Source: Synergistaceae bacterium (GTDB taxonomy: Bacteria > Synergistota > Synergistia > Synergistales > Aminobacteriaceae). Taken from it: a DNA stretch of 7,809 nt. Below the pieces are notes generated by a model. The model did no database searches, was not told the DNA's origin, and saw nothing but the letters and a program-made list of their open reading frames with translations. Positions 5,634 to 7,809 of the stretch are shown here, piece after piece. The stretch covers positions 1-7,809 of the forward strand of contig JAFRSL010000280.1 of the NCBI GenBank assembly GCA_017427625.1, written 5' to 3'. Position 1 is the first letter of the stretch, and every line of letters begins with the position of its first letter. A program made the translations under genes and the position numbers.

Positions 5634-6482
5634 TTAGGCGAGAAACATTGTGCCTGCTCCCTCATTCGTCAGAAGCTCAATCAAAATCGAATGGGGAACT
5701 CTTCCGTCCATAATTATAACTTTATTCACGCCCTCGCGTATCGCCTTTATGCAGCAGTCAGCCTTAGGAATCATTCCGCCTGTGATTATTCCCGAACGTT
5801 TCAGCTCTTCGGCCTCTGCGACAGTGATTTCGGGGATCAGTGTTGACGGGTCTTTGGGGTCGCGCAAAATTCCGGCAATGTCGGTCATCATTATGAGGCG
5901 TTCAGCATGAAGCGCACCCGCGATGTAAGCCGCCGCAGTATCGCCGTTGATGTTGAAGATTTCGCCGTTCTCGCCGCTCGCTATGGTCGAAATTACGGGG
6001 ATATAGCTTTTTGCGAGGAGGTCATAGACACATTCGGGGTTAATGCCTGTGATTTCGCCGACAAGACCAAGACGTTCGTCCTTGAATTTCGCCTGAATGA
6101 GTCTGTCATCAATCCCTGAAAGTCCGACAGCTCTTCCGCCCTTTGTCTCAAGAAGATTTACCAGCGACTTGTTGACCTTTCCAGCGAGAACCATCTGAAC
6201 AATGTCAATCGTTTCTTGGTCTGTAACTCTGAGGCCGTTTACAAATTCGGGCTTCTTTCCGAGCCTGTCCATGAGGGAATTGATTTCCGGCCCGCCGCCG
6301 TGAACCAACACAACATTCACCCCTACAAGCCTAAGCAGCACAATATCCTCCATGACCTGCTGCTTGAGGGACTCGGTTGTCATTGCGTTTCCGCCGTACT
6401 TTACGACCACGATTTTCCCTGTGTATTTCCTGATGTAAGGTAGTGCCTGAACGAGAATTTCCGCGCGCTCTGTTGCCTTCAT
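5634..6482 (-). CDS. argB: Acetylglutamate kinase, probably arginine-inhibited type
   Basis: Phosphorylates N-acetyl-L-glutamate with ATP, the second and usually controlled step of arginine synthesis. The 282-aa product has the amino acid kinase fold signatures: KYGGNAM (28-34) with Lys28, the HGGGPEI loop (61-67), NGLRVT (82-87) for acetylglutamate binding, NINGDTAAA (177-185) and GGMIPK (235-240) with Lys240. An N-terminal helix (ALPYIRKYTGKIVVVKYGG region, from about residue 5) precedes the first strand. In the family this extension marks the hexameric, arginine-feedback-inhibited enzymes and is absent from the short E. coli type, so feedback control is inferred. ATG at 6482-6480 has AGGAGG 7 nt upstream, and that site overlaps the argC stop, implying translational coupling. 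Confidence 0.97.
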   Translation of the reverse strand: MKATERAEILVQALPYIRKYTGKIVVVKYGGNAMTTESLKQQVMEDIVLLRLVGVNVVLVHGGGPEINSLMDRLGKKPEFVNGLRVTDQETIDIVQMVLAGKVNKSLVNLLETKGGRAVGLSGIDDRLIQAKFKDERLGLVGEITGINPECVYDLLAKSYIPVISTIASGENGEIFNINGDTAAAYIAGALHAERLIMMTDIAGILRDPKDPSTLIPEITVAEAEELKRSGIITGGMIPKADCCIKAIREGVNKVIIMDGRVPHSILIELLTNEGAGTMFLA

Positions 6483-6494
6483 TATGATTCCTCC

Positions 6495-7406
6495 TTAAAC
6501 GTTGAGACCTTCTGTTTCGTTTACACCGAGAAGTATGTTCATGTTCTGGATTGCCGCGCCTGATGCACCCTTACCGAGATTGTCGAAGCGCGAGACCAGC
6601 AATATCCTCTCACCGTTTCCGTAAATGCTGACCTCCAAATCATCACGGCCAGCAAATTTTCCCGCCGAAATGAATCCTCTCTCGCCGGCATTTTCGACAA
6701 AGTGGATCACTCCGTCCTTGTAGTAATCCATGTAGCAGTCGGCTATAGCTTTCATGTCTCTGTTGAAGAGAGAGACAGTAACCTCCATTCCCGCGTAATA
6801 CGGCCCAACGATTGGGCAGAATGCTGGAGATACTTCGAGGCCTGAGAGTTTCGTCATTTCTGGGAGGTGCTTGTGCTTCTGAGTGAGTCCGTACTGTCTC
6901 GGAGCATCGAGGAGAACGTCCCTTCCTTCGTCATCGTACTGTGTGATCATTCCCTTTCCCCCGCCTGAATACCCCGTAAGCGAGAAACACGAGAGGGCTT
7001 CATTCTTTGCGATGATGCCGGCTTCAACGAGAGGTGCAACGAGGACGATGAAACCTGTAGCATGACAGCCCGGGTTAGCGACGCGCTTTGAGGATTTTAC
7101 ACGTTCGCGCTGTCCTGAGAGTTCGGGGAGGCCGTAGACCCAATCGGGATTGACTCTGTGTGCGGTGGAAGTGTCGATGATGGCGGTGCTGGGATTGCTT
7201 ACGAGAGAGACAGATTCCCTCGCGGCATCATCAGGAAGGCAAAGGAACGCAATATCCGCGCTGTTCAGGGCATCACGGCGGGCATTGATGTCCTTGCGAG
7301 TTTTTTCTGGGAGGGTGATGAGCTGAATGTCTTTGCGTGAACTTAGACGCTCATAAATTCTTAGACCTGTTGTTCCTGCGCTTCCGTCAATAAATACTTT
7401 CTTCAT
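6495..7406 (-). CDS. argC: N-acetyl-gamma-glutamyl-phosphate reductase, type 2 (short form)
   Basis: NADPH-dependent reduction of N-acetylglutamyl 5-phosphate to the semialdehyde, the third step of arginine synthesis. The 303-aa product belongs to the shorter type 2 ArgC branch: it starts KVFIDGSAGTTGLRIYERL, carries FLCLPDDAARESV (54-66) and STAHRVNPDWVYGLPEL (80-96), and lacks the extra segments of the ~345-aa type 1 enzymes. The NADP loop is GSAGTTG (8-14), the nucleophile is Cys114 in ANPGCHATG, and His178/His180 in KHKHLPEM supply the catalytic histidine. ATG at 7406-7404 is the only start before an in-frame stop upstream. Its ribosome site is weak (GGAG 13 nt away), unlike argB and argD. 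It is first in the argC-argB-argD operon; argJ and argF are not in the window. Confidence 0.95.
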   Translation of the reverse strand: MKKVFIDGSAGTTGLRIYERLSSRKDIQLITLPEKTRKDINARRDALNSADIAFLCLPDDAARESVSLVSNPSTAIIDTSTAHRVNPDWVYGLPELSGQRERVKSSKRVANPGCHATGFIVLVAPLVEAGIIAKNEALSCFSLTGYSGGGKGMITQYDDEGRDVLLDAPRQYGLTQKHKHLPEMTKLSGLEVSPAFCPIVGPYYAGMEVTVSLFNRDMKAIADCYMDYYKDGVIHFVENAGERGFISAGKFAGRDDLEVSIYGNGERILLVSRFDNLGKGASGAAIQNMNILLGVNETEGLNV

Positions 7407-7409
7407 GGC

Positions 7410-7421
7410 AAAATTTATTCT
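7410..7421 (-). promoter_or_regulatory. AT-rich 12-mer AGAATAAATTTT, leader copy (candidate operator half)
   Basis: AGAATAAATTTT on the minus strand, just upstream of the argC start codon. The same 12-mer occurs exactly, in inverted orientation, at 7456-7467 in the promoter spacer. The pair straddles the predicted transcription start (about 7438), with centres 46 bp apart. This could be a looping repressor target, or in RNA a stem that hides the weak argC ribosome site. Confidence 0.4.
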
Positions 7422-7444
7422 CCGTCAAAATTTTATTGGTGCGT

Positions 7445-7474
7445 ATTATAACCGCAGAATAAATTTTCTGTCAA
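7445..7474 (-). promoter_or_regulatory. Promoter of the argCBD operon
   Basis: On the minus strand TTGACA (7474-7469) and TATAAT (7450-7445) are both perfect, with an 18-bp spacer. The start would be near 7438, giving a 32-nt leader before argC. The spacer holds CAGAA-N6-TTCTG (7455-7470), an imperfect palindrome shaped like an ARG box, so a repressor bound there would block polymerase. The strength of the promoter suggests that control is by repression. Confidence 0.85.
7455..7470. promoter_or_regulatory. Imperfect palindrome CAGAATAAATTTTCTG in the arg promoter spacer
   Basis: CAGAA and TTCTG flank an AT-rich centre, and the core AGAATAAATTTT is repeated inverted at 7421-7410. ArgR sites in other bacteria are about 18 bp, AT-rich and read roughly TGAAT-WWWW-ATTCA; this site is similar but not identical. 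The placement between -35 and -10 favours a repressor role. ArgR itself is not encoded in the window. Confidence 0.4.
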
Positions 7475-7490
7475 TCATAAACTCAAGTAA

Positions 7491-7504
7491 TGAACAAAAG
7501 TTCA
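7491..7504. promoter_or_regulatory. Perfect palindrome TGAAC-AAAA-GTTCA (ARG-box-like or LexA-like)
   Basis: Five-base arms TGAAC/GTTCA surround AAAA. The 5-4-5 geometry and TGAA/TTCA ends match the ARG box TGAAT-WWWW-ATTCA apart from one base per arm. The inner GAAC-N4-GTTC equally matches the LexA/DinR box of Gram-positive bacteria. It lies 17 bp upstream of the argC -35 and 79 bp before the flavodoxin-like start, so it could act on either gene. Confidence 0.5.
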
Positions 7505-7582
7505 CAAAATCCTTCTTGTGTGTACATGCCATAAATACAACAATGTGATAAGCTTTGCCAAAACTTTTAAGGAGGAGTAATC

Positions 7583-7809
7583 GTGAAACGCAAAATCATT
7601 TACACAATCGCTATTGTAATGTTGCTTGTCATGGCCGGAGCTTGCTGGTTCATTTTTGAGGGGAGGACTTCGGACACAGCAGGAGTTCTTCCGGACGGCA
7701 AGGACATTCTCGCAGGAACAGAGCGTAAAGTCCTGATAGCCTACTTCACTCTCGGTGAAAACGCTAATCAGCCCGAAGGTGTACAGGCCTCATCGTCGGC
7801 AAGCGTCGC
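7583..7809 (+). CDS. Flavodoxin-like protein with an N-terminal membrane or lipid anchor (5' part only)
   Basis: Only the first 75 residues are in the window. GTG at 7583 is chosen because AAGGAGGA (7569-7576) sits 6 nt upstream. Residues 5-24 are a hydrophobic helix after MKRK. Cys21 in MAGAC could be a lipobox cysteine, though Ala at -3 and Trp after it are atypical, so a plain membrane anchor is as likely. A Gly/Asp-rich linker follows, then KVLIAYFTLGENA (49-61), the first beta strand and start of the FMN-phosphate loop of flavodoxin-fold proteins. The loop lacks the classic T-x-T-G-x-T and continues QPEGVQASSSAS, a variant seen in the YFS-x-[A/T]G-type flavodoxin family. An extracytoplasmic electron-transfer role is inferred. 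It is divergent from the arg operon and cut by the right edge. Confidence 0.72.
   Translation, partial: MKRKIIYTIAIVMLLVMAGACWFIFEGRTSDTAGVLPDGKDILAGTERKVLIAYFTLGENANQPEGVQASSSASV

Overview
The window looks like chromosomal DNA from a bacterium of the phylum Synergistota (Synergistaceae or a relative). The best clue is the C-terminus of the subtilisin-like protease at 1991-3466: a Gly/Ser patch, a Cys-Asn-Gly motif, a short hydrophobic stretch and an Arg/Lys tail. This is the layout of the Synerg-CTERM sorting signal described for that phylum. Strong AGGAGG-type ribosome binding sites, moderate GC and ordinary housekeeping genes fit. The genus cannot be read from the sequence.

Layout, left to right. 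1-365 holds the possible 3' end of a rightward gene (3-86), a bidirectional-looking terminator (122-157), a perfect 12-bp palindrome (190-201), an array of 8.3 copies of a 7-bp repeat (211-268) and a good leftward sigma70-type promoter (269-296). Together these outline a possible leftward small RNA of about 140 nt. 366-1907 is guaA (GMP synthase), leftward. A short AT-rich divergent region separates it from a rightward secreted subtilase gene (1991-3466). The subtilase is followed by tRNA-Thr(CGU) (3490-3561), which has its own promoter inside the protease 3' end, and a terminator (3576-3602). A second, leftward terminator (3627-3665) closes a leftward block.

The leftward block (7406 down to 3676) starts at a near-perfect promoter (TTGACA, 18 bp, TATAAT). 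It reads argC (type 2), argB (probably arginine-sensitive) and argD, three consecutive steps from N-acetylglutamate to N-acetylornithine. An unusual Pro/Met/Glu/Gly-rich repetitive protein of 229 aa follows, and no terminator is visible between argD and this gene. The divergent region 7407-7582 carries an ARG-box-like (or LexA-like) palindrome and an inverted pair of AT-rich 12-mers around the arg transcription start. At the right edge (7583 on) begins a membrane-anchored or lipid-anchored flavodoxin-like protein, cut by the window.

Nothing here is a mobile element, CRISPR array or defence system. The least explained items are the repeat-bearing non-coding unit at 122-296 and the Pro/Met-rich protein at 3676-4365.
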